This document shows, in pieces, positions 15,846 through 24,526 of a stretch of 51,270 nucleotides of DNA. Position 1 is the first letter of the stretch; every line of letters starts with the position of its first letter. Under the pieces are notes generated by a model. It saw only the letters and a program-made list of their open reading frames with translations, did not search any database and was not told where the DNA came from. The DNA is from an uncultured Clostridia bacterium (lineage in GTDB: Bacteria; Bacillota; Clostridia; Oscillospirales; Oscillospiraceae). The position numbers and the translations under genes are program-made. The stretch spans positions 1-51,270 of the forward strand of contig CAMVTO010000016.1 in NCBI GenBank assembly GCA_947170435.1, written 5' to 3'.

Positions 15846-17936
15846 TCAGAATCCGACGCCCTGATCCACGCCCTTTTCCGCGGTCTTTTCCGCGGTCTTT
15901 TGCTTCTCTTTCTCCATCTCAGGCTTCGGGCCATCCGGCTCCGCTTTTTTCTGCGTGTACGGCGAGTCTGCGGCGAAGAGCTTTTCGCCCCGGAGCGCCT
16001 CCTCCAGTTCCGCGCCTTTGAGATTCTCCAGCTGCGCGGCGTTGGGAAGGTGCAGGTTCACCGTTTCGTCGAGCGCTTTGTCGCCCCCGGCTCCAATCGC
16101 CCGCACGGTTTCCGGCGGCCCGATATGCAGCGTGTCCAGCCTGCTCATTTTCTGGAAGGCCTGAATGGATTTATCATGAGCCTCCTGGAACTTTTGCAGC
16201 AGCTCAGCCTTATTCTTATCGTGTTTGTCCGCATTTAAGTACTTGTTGCCCGCTGCGCTTTCCTCTGCTTGGGTCATCGCCCATTCCATGGTCAGCTTGT
16301 CCTTGGCATCCACATATTTGGGATACGCGTCTTTATTCTTTTTCCAGTCAATATCGTTTTGGCTTGTAAACGTAAGGGTCTCATAGTTTACACGGTCCCG
16401 GGTGAATCCTTTTCGCTGCTCGTCCGTAAGGGTCACCAAGCCCATGCTCTCAGCATGAAGCATAACCTGCGCTTTTTCGTTTTTGCGGGAGATGTCCAGG
16501 ATCCGTCCGAAACCCTTGGCGGTCTGCAGATCGGCGGGGGTCACCAGCTTCCTCGGCTGCTGGTCTTCCAGCACCGGCTCGCCCACATCCTTGTTGCATT
16601 CCTCGATCAGCGTGCTCTTATCCTCAAGGGCAAGCACCGCTTTTTTCAGCTCGGGATCGCGTTCGAGCAGCGCGGCGGACTCGCTGACCAGCGCAGCGGT
16701 GGTCAGGTTTCTCGGATCGCTGATCGGCTTGCCCTCAAACTTGTGCATCAGGAAGTTCATGCCGCTTGCAATGATACCCGCCAGTTTTTCGGGTTTGCCT
16801 TCCTCCCGATACTCTTTGACCGCTTCAAACACCTTCGCGCGCGAGGGCTGGTATACGCTGCCGAGCACCTTGCCCATATTATCGCGTGGATGATCTGGAT
16901 AGTCGATCATGCTTTCGGTGCACATCATCGTCGACCGGATCGCGTTCTGCTCCGGCGTAAAACAGTGCGCCTCAGATGACAACAGGTTATTTTTTGTGCT
17001 CCTTTCGCCCGGTTCCGACATATCAAAATCGCCGATGACGGACGGATCGCACGAATACATCACAGACAGCGCGGCAAATTCCGCGTCGCTGATCTCGGTT
17101 CCGTGCAGATTTTCCCCCTTGGGCAGCTCGTAGCTTTCCAGCTTTGAAAACTGCTCCTCTGTAAAGTACTTGCCTTTGCCGACCAGTGATTCGCGGCGCT
17201 CCGGCTTCGGGCCGCAGTAGGATTGGTACAGGCTGCGGTACTGGTCAAGCACGTATACCGGCTTCTCGCTCGTCATGTTCTTGAGCTGCTGTCCGCTCTT
17301 TTCCAGCTCCGCTTTCAACTTGGCCTGTTTGCTTTCTTCCTCCCGGCGGGCAACGTCAGCGTCAAAAGTCTTCTTCTCTTCTTCCAGCACTTTCGGCGTG
17401 CGCTTGTCGAGCTTCTCTTGAAAACTTTTTTCCTTGCGCGTCCACTCATCCAGTTTAGCCGGATACTGCTCGATATCAGTTTTTTCTTTGCGATAGGCAT
17501 AGCCGAACGTGATCGCGTTGGCGAACCGCTGCCAGCCGTTCAGCGGCTTCGGCTGCTCCGGCTTCGGGATGGGGAGCTCCGTCAGCGGCACGCTGTACCT
17601 GATATCAGAATTGCCAGACAGCGACAGCTGCACCGGATTCTTTTCTCCGGCCGGGAACGCCAAGATTTTCCCCTGCGCGAGCTTGTCAAGGAATGCGCCG
17701 GACTCCAGCATCTTGTCGTCCTCAAAGGGGTTCTTCAGCTCTCCCTGCTCCGTCAGCTCATAGAACATGAGATTGCCATCTACACCGCGCCCGTCTTTTG
17801 ACCTTTTGGTGTCAAATCCCAGATTGGGAAACAGCTGCGTATCCAGTCTGTGCCGCAGTTCTCCTTGCTGGTACTCCGGGATCTCATTCTTCGGTTTCTG
17901 GAACGGTGTGACGAAACGTCCTTTTATGGTTGCCAT
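15846..17936 (-). CDS. Unknown large soluble protein (696 aa) with C-terminal DQGVGF
   Basis: No family is recognised. The protein is charged and mainly helical, with no signal peptide; residues about 150-215 are a Lys/Glu-rich probable coiled coil. A segment near residues 390-425 (NFLMHKFEG, then SESAALLERDPELKKA) weakly resembles SEETDRVMNDPDFKYI in the 267-residue protein at 41038-41811. The extreme C terminus, VDQGVGF, resembles the end of the 512-residue protein (SDDGIGFN). A shared C-terminal tail is what a T4SS translocation signal would look like, but this is inference. The ribosome site GGGAGG precedes the ATG. The stop of the upstream gene lies four bases before it. Confidence 0.78.
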   Translation of the reverse strand: MATIKGRFVTPFQKPKNEIPEYQQGELRHRLDTQLFPNLGFDTKRSKDGRGVDGNLMFYELTEQGELKNPFEDDKMLESGAFLDKLAQGKILAFPAGEKNPVQLSLSGNSDIRYSVPLTELPIPKPEQPKPLNGWQRFANAITFGYAYRKEKTDIEQYPAKLDEWTRKEKSFQEKLDKRTPKVLEEEKKTFDADVARREEESKQAKLKAELEKSGQQLKNMTSEKPVYVLDQYRSLYQSYCGPKPERRESLVGKGKYFTEEQFSKLESYELPKGENLHGTEISDAEFAALSVMYSCDPSVIGDFDMSEPGERSTKNNLLSSEAHCFTPEQNAIRSTMMCTESMIDYPDHPRDNMGKVLGSVYQPSRAKVFEAVKEYREEGKPEKLAGIIASGMNFLMHKFEGKPISDPRNLTTAALVSESAALLERDPELKKAVLALEDKSTLIEECNKDVGEPVLEDQQPRKLVTPADLQTAKGFGRILDISRKNEKAQVMLHAESMGLVTLTDEQRKGFTRDRVNYETLTFTSQNDIDWKKNKDAYPKYVDAKDKLTMEWAMTQAEESAAGNKYLNADKHDKNKAELLQKFQEAHDKSIQAFQKMSRLDTLHIGPPETVRAIGAGGDKALDETVNLHLPNAAQLENLKGAELEEALRGEKLFAADSPYTQKKAEPDGPKPEMEKEKQKTAEKTAEKGVDQGVGF

Positions 17937-17939
17937 GGT

Positions 17940-18593
17940 TTATTCCTCCCGCTCATCATTTTGCGGCTGTGCGTCCTCTTCCGCCGGCTCGTCCGGCGGC
18001 TGCGCTGCCTTCTGAGGCTTTTGCTTTGCCGCTTTTTTGGTTTCCTTCCGGGTCTTTTTCTCCGCTTTCTTCTCTGCCTTTTGGCGCTTCTTTTCTTCCT
18101 TCGCCGCCTTGCGGGACTGTTTGTCCTCCTCGGACGGTTTCAGCTCGGTCGCCGCCACAGTGTCCGGCAGGCCGCTCTCAAACGCCCTGATCGCGCGGCG
18201 CAGCGAGATCCAGCCCGTGAGTCCGCGGCCCGTCCACGCCGTCAGCGTGGGCGTACCGTCTTCCCAGGTAAACACCAGCACCGCCGGGCGGGTCAGGACA
18301 TAACGGATGAGGCAGGCGATCGCCTCCGGCTGCTCGTTCAGGGCAAGACCGCGGCCAACGTTCTGCATGGACTTTTTCGCCGCCTCCATCAATCTCGCCT
18401 TGCTGTCCTTCGTCCCATAGCGCCGAATCCGGCGGGAGACGCCGAGCAAAAGCACCGCGTCCGCGCCGTCGCCGATGCCGATGGGCGTGCGCAGGATCGT
18501 GCCGGCCGGGAGGGCAATCAGGCGCCCGTCCTCGCCAAGCACGACGCGTCCCATCAGCACGCGCTTGATTTCCGCTCTTTTCAGGTCCTTCAC
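17940..18593 (-). CDS. Unknown 217-aa protein with a very basic Lys/Ala tail
   Basis: The first 150 residues form a compact domain (LPAGTILRTPIGIGDGADAV, then a helix and VLVFTWEDG) that I cannot assign. Residues about 150-200 are a Lys/Ala/Glu-rich basic tail with repeated KKAEKK-like units, ending in an acidic Pro/Glu stretch. No signal peptide or membrane segment is present. It starts with GTG inside the stop of the upstream gene (GTGA, four-base overlap), so it is translationally coupled to the membrane-anchored protein at 18590-19444. A role as a cytoplasmic partner of that protein is inferred. Confidence 0.78.
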   Translation of the reverse strand: MKDLKRAEIKRVLMGRVVLGEDGRLIALPAGTILRTPIGIGDGADAVLLLGVSRRIRRYGTKDSKARLMEAAKKSMQNVGRGLALNEQPEAIACLIRYVLTRPAVLVFTWEDGTPTLTAWTGRGLTGWISLRRAIRAFESGLPDTVAATELKPSEEDKQSRKAAKEEKKRQKAEKKAEKKTRKETKKAAKQKPQKAAQPPDEPAEEDAQPQNDEREE

Positions 18594-19444
18594 GGCTGTG
18601 CCTCGCTCTCTGCCGCTGTGGCGGTTTCTGCTGCTGCGATTTCCTCTGTTTCCTCTTCTTCGTCTTCTTCCTCTGTCTCCAGCGTCTCCACACGGCTGTC
18701 GGTCAGCATCATCTCGCCGCCTGCCACCTGAATGTCGAACACAAAGGATATCCCGTCGCGGACACTGTAGACCGTTACCTCAGCCGTGCCGTTAACGCGC
18801 GTCTCCATCTGGATGGTGACGCCCTCGTCTGAAACTTCGATCTCGGATACGTGCGCCACCATGGAATTGCTGCTCTCAGATTCCCATACCATGCCTCTTT
18901 CCGTGTAGCCCTCGGTATCCTCGACAAAGATCGTCAGCCCTTCGTCGCTGCCGCGCACGGTGAAAGCGTGTCCCGTCTCCTCGCCGCCGCGCACAGTGCT
19001 TTGCAGGGTACGCTCGCTGTGGCCGGCAATTACAGCAACCAGCTTGTCGTTCACATTGTTCACATCAATGGTAAGCGTCAGCTCCGCAAACGGATCCTCC
19101 CCGCTCATCAGCGCGAAGGTCGCCAATTCGCGGCCGCCCGCATCGGGTGTGATGGTGATTCCGGTTTCACCGCCCCGCGTGCCGCCAACGTTGATCTTTA
19201 CCGCGCTGCCCTCCGTGGATTTCAGGCTCCACGCGGCACCTGCCACATCCCCGGTCTTGACCGTCAGGGCAATTTTACCGTCGCCCCGCTCCGTCCAGGT
19301 ATACGGGTATGAAACATCCCCGCCGTGAAATGTGGCTCCACCGCGGTCACGCATAATAAGCGTGACCGCGACGGTGATGATGATAATGCCCAAGAGTGCC
19401 GCAAGGGTGATGATCAGTGGTTTTTTGTTGCTTTGCTTTTCCAT
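18590..19444 (-). CDS. Membrane-anchored extracytoplasmic protein (284 aa)
   Basis: A short Lys-containing cytoplasmic start is followed by one transmembrane helix (residues about 9-30), then a beta-rich external part with Thr/Val/Gly strands, and a strongly acidic Glu/Thr tail (residues about 250-270). There is no cleavage site, so it is probably a type II membrane protein. The topology is like VirB8/TcpC-type T4SS subunits, but I see no sequence match to them. It lies three bases after the giant protein at 19448-24502 and overlaps the next gene by four bases. Confidence 0.78.
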   Translation of the reverse strand: MEKQSNKKPLIITLAALLGIIIITVAVTLIMRDRGGATFHGGDVSYPYTWTERGDGKIALTVKTGDVAGAAWSLKSTEGSAVKINVGGTRGGETGITITPDAGGRELATFALMSGEDPFAELTLTIDVNNVNDKLVAVIAGHSERTLQSTVRGGEETGHAFTVRGSDEGLTIFVEDTEGYTERGMVWESESSNSMVAHVSEIEVSDEGVTIQMETRVNGTAEVTVYSVRDGISFVFDIQVAGGEMMLTDSRVETLETEEEDEEEETEEIAAAETATAAESEAQP

Positions 19445-19447
19445 AGG

Positions 19448-22400
19448 TTAGCCTCCCAGGCCGATACTCGGGTTCAAGACTGACCCGCCGCCTTCCATCT
19501 GGGCTTCCGGGTTCAGTCGGCCACTCGGGACCTGCGACCTCAAGTCGCCTCCCTCTCCAGGTAAAGTCGTGCTATCCGGCTGCGTCGTCGTTTCCGGCGT
19601 GGTCGTCGTCCCCGACTGCGTCGCCGTTTCCGGCGCGGTCGTCGTCCCCGGCGCGGTCGTCGTCCCCGGCGCGGTCGTCGTTTCCGGCGCGGTCGTCGTC
19701 CCCGGCGCGGTCGTCGTTTCCGGCGCGGTCGTCGGGCTCTCGACGCCGATGTTCACGATCGTCTGGATCTTCGACGACTCCACATCGCTCACGGTGATCC
19801 GATATTGCATCGTAACGCCCGTCTCGTTCTCCGGCGCGGTGAACGTGATCTTTTTCTCGTCCACGCGGATGGTCGAACTGGCACTGGCAGGGAATCCGTC
19901 CACAATACGCTCCGAAACCGCCTTCCAGCCGTAGTCGCTGCCGCTCAGTTCCGGTATGATGGTAACCGTTGCGCCCGATTTCGCGAGAATATCCATTGAG
20001 CCGCCGATGGCTTCCTTGGTCGTCATTTCGCCGTCACCCGCGGTACTCGCCGTCAGCTTGAGCGTAACGTTGGCAAAGATGACCGTCTGCGGTGCGCCCT
20101 CGCGGATGACCTCGTTGACCGTGCGATCCGTGGGCTTGCCGCTGTCACCCAGCTGTGCGCTGACCCTCGCGAGCGTCCAGCTCGCCGGATCGACACCGGT
20201 GTTGTGCCAGGGCTCAATCTGGATCCAGCGCAGCTGCTCGATATTGTTGACCAGCATCTGCGCCGTCTTGGTGCTGTTGCTCGGGAAGCTCGCCTCCCCA
20301 TCGGTCAGATAGGGGCGGATGTCGCTGTAGGTCTCCCGGATGAGGTCGCCGTACTGGTCGTAGTACCCCAGCGTCACACTCACCGGAGCGTCCGTACCGC
20401 CGCCCTCGTGCACGCCTTCCGCCGGCTCGCCGGTCTCAAAGGTCAGCGTCAGCGGCGTGACGCTGCCATTCGGCGCCATGCGGTTCGGTGCGCCGGAGAT
20501 GGTCGCCGGCGTGGTAAAGCCATACTCGCCGTGGATCGAATCCACCTCTTTGCTGTCGATGTTGTACTCATAGTCTACCACGCGCGCCGATTCCACCGTG
20601 CCGGTAACGTCGCCCATGCTAACGATGGTAACGCCGATGATCTCCCCAATGCACTTCTGCTCGAAGGTCAGGTCGATCACCTGACCCGGCCGAATCTGCT
20701 GGATCTCCTGGTCGGTCAGATAGATGTACGGCGAACGCAGCTCCGCTTCGGTAATGTCATCCGAACGGTACCACAGCGCCACCGCGAGGTTGTGCTGTTC
20801 GGACAGCGACATCTTGGGCACATCGTTGCCGAGCTGGAGCTGAACATGCTGCTGCCGCCGTGTCCGCGACGAAGTCAAAGCACTCAGAGACAGGCCAGCC
20901 GGATTGGTACTGCCGCTGCCTTCCATTTCCCACGTTCTAATCACGACGCCGCTGCGGATCTGCTGCACCACAGCGTTCACGATGCCGCGTATACCGGTGC
21001 CCGGACCGTCGAAGAGCTTGACGGAGATCAGCGAGTTGAACCTGCTCGCGCTGAGGCCGGTCAGGTAGAAGACCTTCCGACCGTTGTATATCGCCCGGTT
21101 CATGCCGGCGGAGCCGTCCACCTTTCCGTCCTTGTCGACCTTCAGGCTGCCGCTGGAAACCTGAATCGTCTCATCCGAGACATTGTTGTAGTTGATCGTG
21201 ACCACGGGGCCGTAGTTGGCATCGACCTTGGCATCATCGTCCGGGTACACAAAGACGTTGAGCGTGTCGTTCTCCGAGGGCGGCTCACGCGAGATGATCG
21301 ATCTCCACTGCGCTGCCTCGGGGTTCATCTCGAGGAGATTATCGGTGAAATAAATGTTAATGAGCATCGGCTCTGCGTTCATCTTCTCGCCGTACGAGTT
21401 CACCGTCCCGTCATAATGCTGCAGGATCACGCTGTACGCAGGTGAGGTTTCACTGTCGCCGTGGGCAAGCTCGGTCAGTTCCTCGCCCACGCGATAAATC
21501 CGCTGATACTCACCGTTGCTGTTGATGGCAAGAGTACCCGCGCCGTTCACCATAAACAGTGAAACATTTGAGATTCTCCATTCGGTATCCACCGCGCTGG
21601 TCACCGCCAACTCGATCCGGTTAATGGTCTTCACGTCGCTGAGGCTGAAGTAGAAGCGGTCGGTGTGATCCGCGCGGAACATCAGGTTCGGGTCGCTGAT
21701 CGTCTTGCCGCCAATAAGGTCCGAAGCGCCCAGCGTTGTGCGGTTCATGTACGAATACATGCTCTTGGTCACGTCACCGAGCTCCTCAGAACCCTTGGAC
21801 GGGCTGTAGGAGTCATAATAGACGGTTGCCGACAGGTTGCCCACAAACTGATCGCCGCCCTCGGGGTAGCCCTGTGTTGTAATGGCGAGCATAAAGTTGA
21901 CTTCAAAGGTGCTGCCGTCCACCGTATAGGTGCGCGCCAGCTCGGATGCGCCGCGGCCTGCCATACCCATGACCGACTGCATCTGTGCGCTGTCGCGGTA
22001 GTCAATGCTGATCCAGCCAACCTCGCTGATCGTCCACACCGGAACCAGCGCCGAGTTGCTCTCGCGCTTGACCTGAATGGAAGCGATCTTCAGCTTATCG
22101 AACATATCGCTGTCCTCAGAGAGATCCTCGGGGATAATCTGCACGGCGGTCACATCGCCGTAGTCCTGGTTGGTGGAAATGTTGAACGTCTGCGCCGCGC
22201 CGGCGATAAAGCCGTCCGAGGGGAGCTGCTGGTTCGCCAGCACAAAGGCGCTGCTGCCGCTCTTGAAGATAAGGCGGAAGTAGAAGAGGTTGTTGGAGCC
22301 GCAGTCACCATTCTCCAGTGTCGAGTCCTCGTTGCCGGCAACATTGACCGTTACCGAATAGAGGAACCTGTCTTTGCCGAAGCCCAGATCCTGCGATGCT

Positions 22401-24502
22401 TCCTGGAAGGTCATGGAATAGCGGATCTTCGACCAGTCCACGCGCTTGACGGTGTTCACGTCCGCGCTCCCGCCTTCGCCCCTGATGTTGTCCGTGCGGG
22501 TCGGTCCCACGTTGGTAAACGTGTCCTGTCCCTGCTGGATCAACACGGGGTTGATGCAGTCGTCCAAAAAGCGGTAAACCGGATCGCCCACGACTTCGCG
22601 CTCATAGCGCAGGGCGCTTGTCACGCCATCCACATTGAACGACTTCCAGACCACGTTGCGCTTGTAGAACGTTCTAACCGTCGAAATTTGCAGATCCTTC
22701 ATCTGCCAGTCGTCGTGGGTTCCTCCCTCAGCCATCCACACCTGGATGTCCGTGATCGCCTTCACCTGTTGGAGCGGCACAAAGAACCGCAGCGTCTGTC
22801 CGGTGGCGACGCCCTCGTAATAGCCAATATCCTGCGGGGTGCTGCCGTACCACCAGCCGTTGAAGTCGCGGGACAGCTCACGCACGTTGAGCGTGCTGGA
22901 CACCTTGGCGTTGCCGTTGAGGTCGATCCAGCTGATCGACATCAGGATGTCGTCCTTTGTGCCCGCGCCGGTGAGACTATCCGTCGTCAGTTCCAGAAGG
23001 TAGCGTTCCGTCCGGTCGCGCGGCGCGAGGAGCTTGCCGCTCTCATACTCGGTGATGCTGAGGCTGTTCGCTCCCATCTGGAGCGTATTGCCGTTCGTCG
23101 TCTGTACCGGCCGATAATAAACCGGGTCAGCCGGGTTGCCGGCGGCTGTTTTGTAGCTGTATTCAATCGAACCGGTGCTGTCGTCGACACGCGCTGTGAC
23201 CTGAGCGGCGTCATCCCCCGTCTTCGTCATATCATAGATCGCCATGGTAACGATGCTGGCAGGATCGCTTTCGCTCACCTCAATGCGGTTGCCGCGAAGC
23301 TGTCCCAGCGTGCCGGTAGGCTTTCCGGGCAACGTTGTCAGGCTGAGGGCGTTGCACGCCTCTTTCGCGCCGAGTGTCACAGTAACGCCTTTGCTGGGAG
23401 AAAGCGAGACAAAGTCAGGCAGGAAGATACCGAGTGCCATCCCCTCGCCCTGCTGTGCGAAGCCGCCGAGCGGCTTCTTCAGTTCCTCCGCCGAAAGCAG
23501 CGTCTTGGCGTACTCCACAGCGTTCAGCACGGCCGGCACGCTCACCGCGTGCTCAATGCCATAGCAGTCAATGTAGTACACAGTCACCGCCATGGTCTCC
23601 GCGATGCCCATGCTCGTCAGTGTGCTGTTTTCCGCTGACATCGCGCTCAGCGCTTCCAGGCCGGCACCGTATGTATCGGCAAAGTCAAAGCGCAGCACAA
23701 TGGTCTTTTTTGAGTTGTCCTGCAGCTTATGATTCTCATAGGTGCTGTCAAAGCCGGTCGTCTTGAGCACGATATCCGTTGCCTGCTGGCTTGCGCTTTG
23801 CTGCTTCTGGTTTCCGGCCACCTGAGAGCTGATCAGCTTGTCATTGTTCCAGCTGAGATTTCTCATCGAGCTCTTCTTTCCCTCGGCGATCAGTTTGCCG
23901 CTGAAATTGATGTAGCAATCGCTTGAGCCGATGTTGCTGCGATACAGGCCGTCCAACTGATCCACCTTGAAAATGCGCATGGCACGGCAGTCCCAGTTGC
24001 CATGATCGGCAGCAAAGAACTGCACACGCTTGATCTGTGTGATCTCGTCCTGCGTCGTGAACAGATACTGATCGGTGGAATAGGACTGGAACAGGCTCCG
24101 TCCCTTCTCAAGATCGGAAGCGGAATAGCCGTATGTATTCTGAATTTCCGTGTCGCGTGTCTTCTGCACGGCGGGATTCTTCACCAGAGTGCTGCCATCC
24201 TTCGTCAGCATGCTGTACGTCTTGCTCCACCCGTCTTTCGCGGGGAACAGGAACTTGCTGATCGTTTTATCTCCGCTCGCTGCCGTGGTGTAGGTGATGA
24301 TGAAGAAATCAATCTTATCCTCAAACCCCTGCTGCGTCCGCGCGCCGGTGGTGACCTCGAACAGATACGTCGATTCCGCCGCGTACGCGGCACCGGTCAT
24401 GGCCCAAACGCACAGCAGCAGCACCGGGATGAACATAAGATGTCCGCCCCACCGCCTGACGGTGCGGCCGAGCCTTTCCACTTGTTTTAAGAATGCCTGC
24501 AT
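19448..24502 (-). CDS. Giant exported protein (about 1684 aa) with Thr/Pro-rich repeat tail
   Basis: A signal peptide or N-terminal anchor (hydrophobic core LMFIPVLLLCVWAMTGAAYA) is followed by a very long beta-rich external part. A recurring pattern of an Ile/Val strand, an Asp-Trp turn and a second strand is seen at least five times (for example NWDCRAMRIF, DDWQMKDLQI, TEWRISNVSL, ASWTLARVSA). This suggests repeated PLAT- or galactose-binding-like sandwiches. Residues about 1587-1644 are TTAPET/TTAPGT repeats, a stalk or glycosylation region. No sortase LPxTG plus membrane anchor follows. ATG 24502 with GGGAGTG is preferred over a GTG six codons upstream. Function is unknown; a surface structure partnering the T4SS is inferred. 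Confidence 0.85.
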   Translation of the reverse strand: MQAFLKQVERLGRTVRRWGGHLMFIPVLLLCVWAMTGAAYAAESTYLFEVTTGARTQQGFEDKIDFFIITYTTAASGDKTISKFLFPAKDGWSKTYSMLTKDGSTLVKNPAVQKTRDTEIQNTYGYSASDLEKGRSLFQSYSTDQYLFTTQDEITQIKRVQFFAADHGNWDCRAMRIFKVDQLDGLYRSNIGSSDCYINFSGKLIAEGKKSSMRNLSWNNDKLISSQVAGNQKQQSASQQATDIVLKTTGFDSTYENHKLQDNSKKTIVLRFDFADTYGAGLEALSAMSAENSTLTSMGIAETMAVTVYYIDCYGIEHAVSVPAVLNAVEYAKTLLSAEELKKPLGGFAQQGEGMALGIFLPDFVSLSPSKGVTVTLGAKEACNALSLTTLPGKPTGTLGQLRGNRIEVSESDPASIVTMAIYDMTKTGDDAAQVTARVDDSTGSIEYSYKTAAGNPADPVYYRPVQTTNGNTLQMGANSLSITEYESGKLLAPRDRTERYLLELTTDSLTGAGTKDDILMSISWIDLNGNAKVSSTLNVRELSRDFNGWWYGSTPQDIGYYEGVATGQTLRFFVPLQQVKAITDIQVWMAEGGTHDDWQMKDLQISTVRTFYKRNVVWKSFNVDGVTSALRYEREVVGDPVYRFLDDCINPVLIQQGQDTFTNVGPTRTDNIRGEGGSADVNTVKRVDWSKIRYSMTFQEASQDLGFGKDRFLYSVTVNVAGNEDSTLENGDCGSNNLFYFRLIFKSGSSAFVLANQQLPSDGFIAGAAQTFNISTNQDYGDVTAVQIIPEDLSEDSDMFDKLKIASIQVKRESNSALVPVWTISEVGWISIDYRDSAQMQSVMGMAGRGASELARTYTVDGSTFEVNFMLAITTQGYPEGGDQFVGNLSATVYYDSYSPSKGSEELGDVTKSMYSYMNRTTLGASDLIGGKTISDPNLMFRADHTDRFYFSLSDVKTINRIELAVTSAVDTEWRISNVSLFMVNGAGTLAINSNGEYQRIYRVGEELTELAHGDSETSPAYSVILQHYDGTVNSYGEKMNAEPMLINIYFTDNLLEMNPEAAQWRSIISREPPSENDTLNVFVYPDDDAKVDANYGPVVTINYNNVSDETIQVSSGSLKVDKDGKVDGSAGMNRAIYNGRKVFYLTGLSASRFNSLISVKLFDGPGTGIRGIVNAVVQQIRSGVVIRTWEMEGSGSTNPAGLSLSALTSSRTRRQQHVQLQLGNDVPKMSLSEQHNLAVALWYRSDDITEAELRSPYIYLTDQEIQQIRPGQVIDLTFEQKCIGEIIGVTIVSMGDVTGTVESARVVDYEYNIDSKEVDSIHGEYGFTTPATISGAPNRMAPNGSVTPLTLTFETGEPAEGVHEGGGTDAPVSVTLGYYDQYGDLIRETYSDIRPYLTDGEASFPSNSTKTAQMLVNNIEQLRWIQIEPWHNTGVDPASWTLARVSAQLGDSGKPTDRTVNEVIREGAPQTVIFANVTLKLTASTAGDGEMTTKEAIGGSMDILAKSGATVTIIPELSGSDYGWKAVSERIVDGFPASASSTIRVDEKKITFTAPENETGVTMQYRITVSDVESSKIQTIVNIGVESPTTAPETTTAPGTTTAPETTTAPGTTTAPGTTTAPETATQSGTTTTPETTTQPDSTTLPGEGGDLRSQVPSGRLNPEAQMEGGGSVLNPSIGLGG

Positions 24503-24526
24503 TGTGATCACTCCCAACACATTTGC

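Noticed and set aside
19560-19580. LPGEG near the C terminus of the giant exported protein as a sortase signal
   Set aside because: No membrane helix or basic tail follows; the protein continues with a soluble stretch.
19569-24490. Several long plus-strand frames opposite the giant exported protein
   Set aside because: They are His/Arg/Val-rich shadows of a GC-rich gene, without ribosome sites or family motifs.
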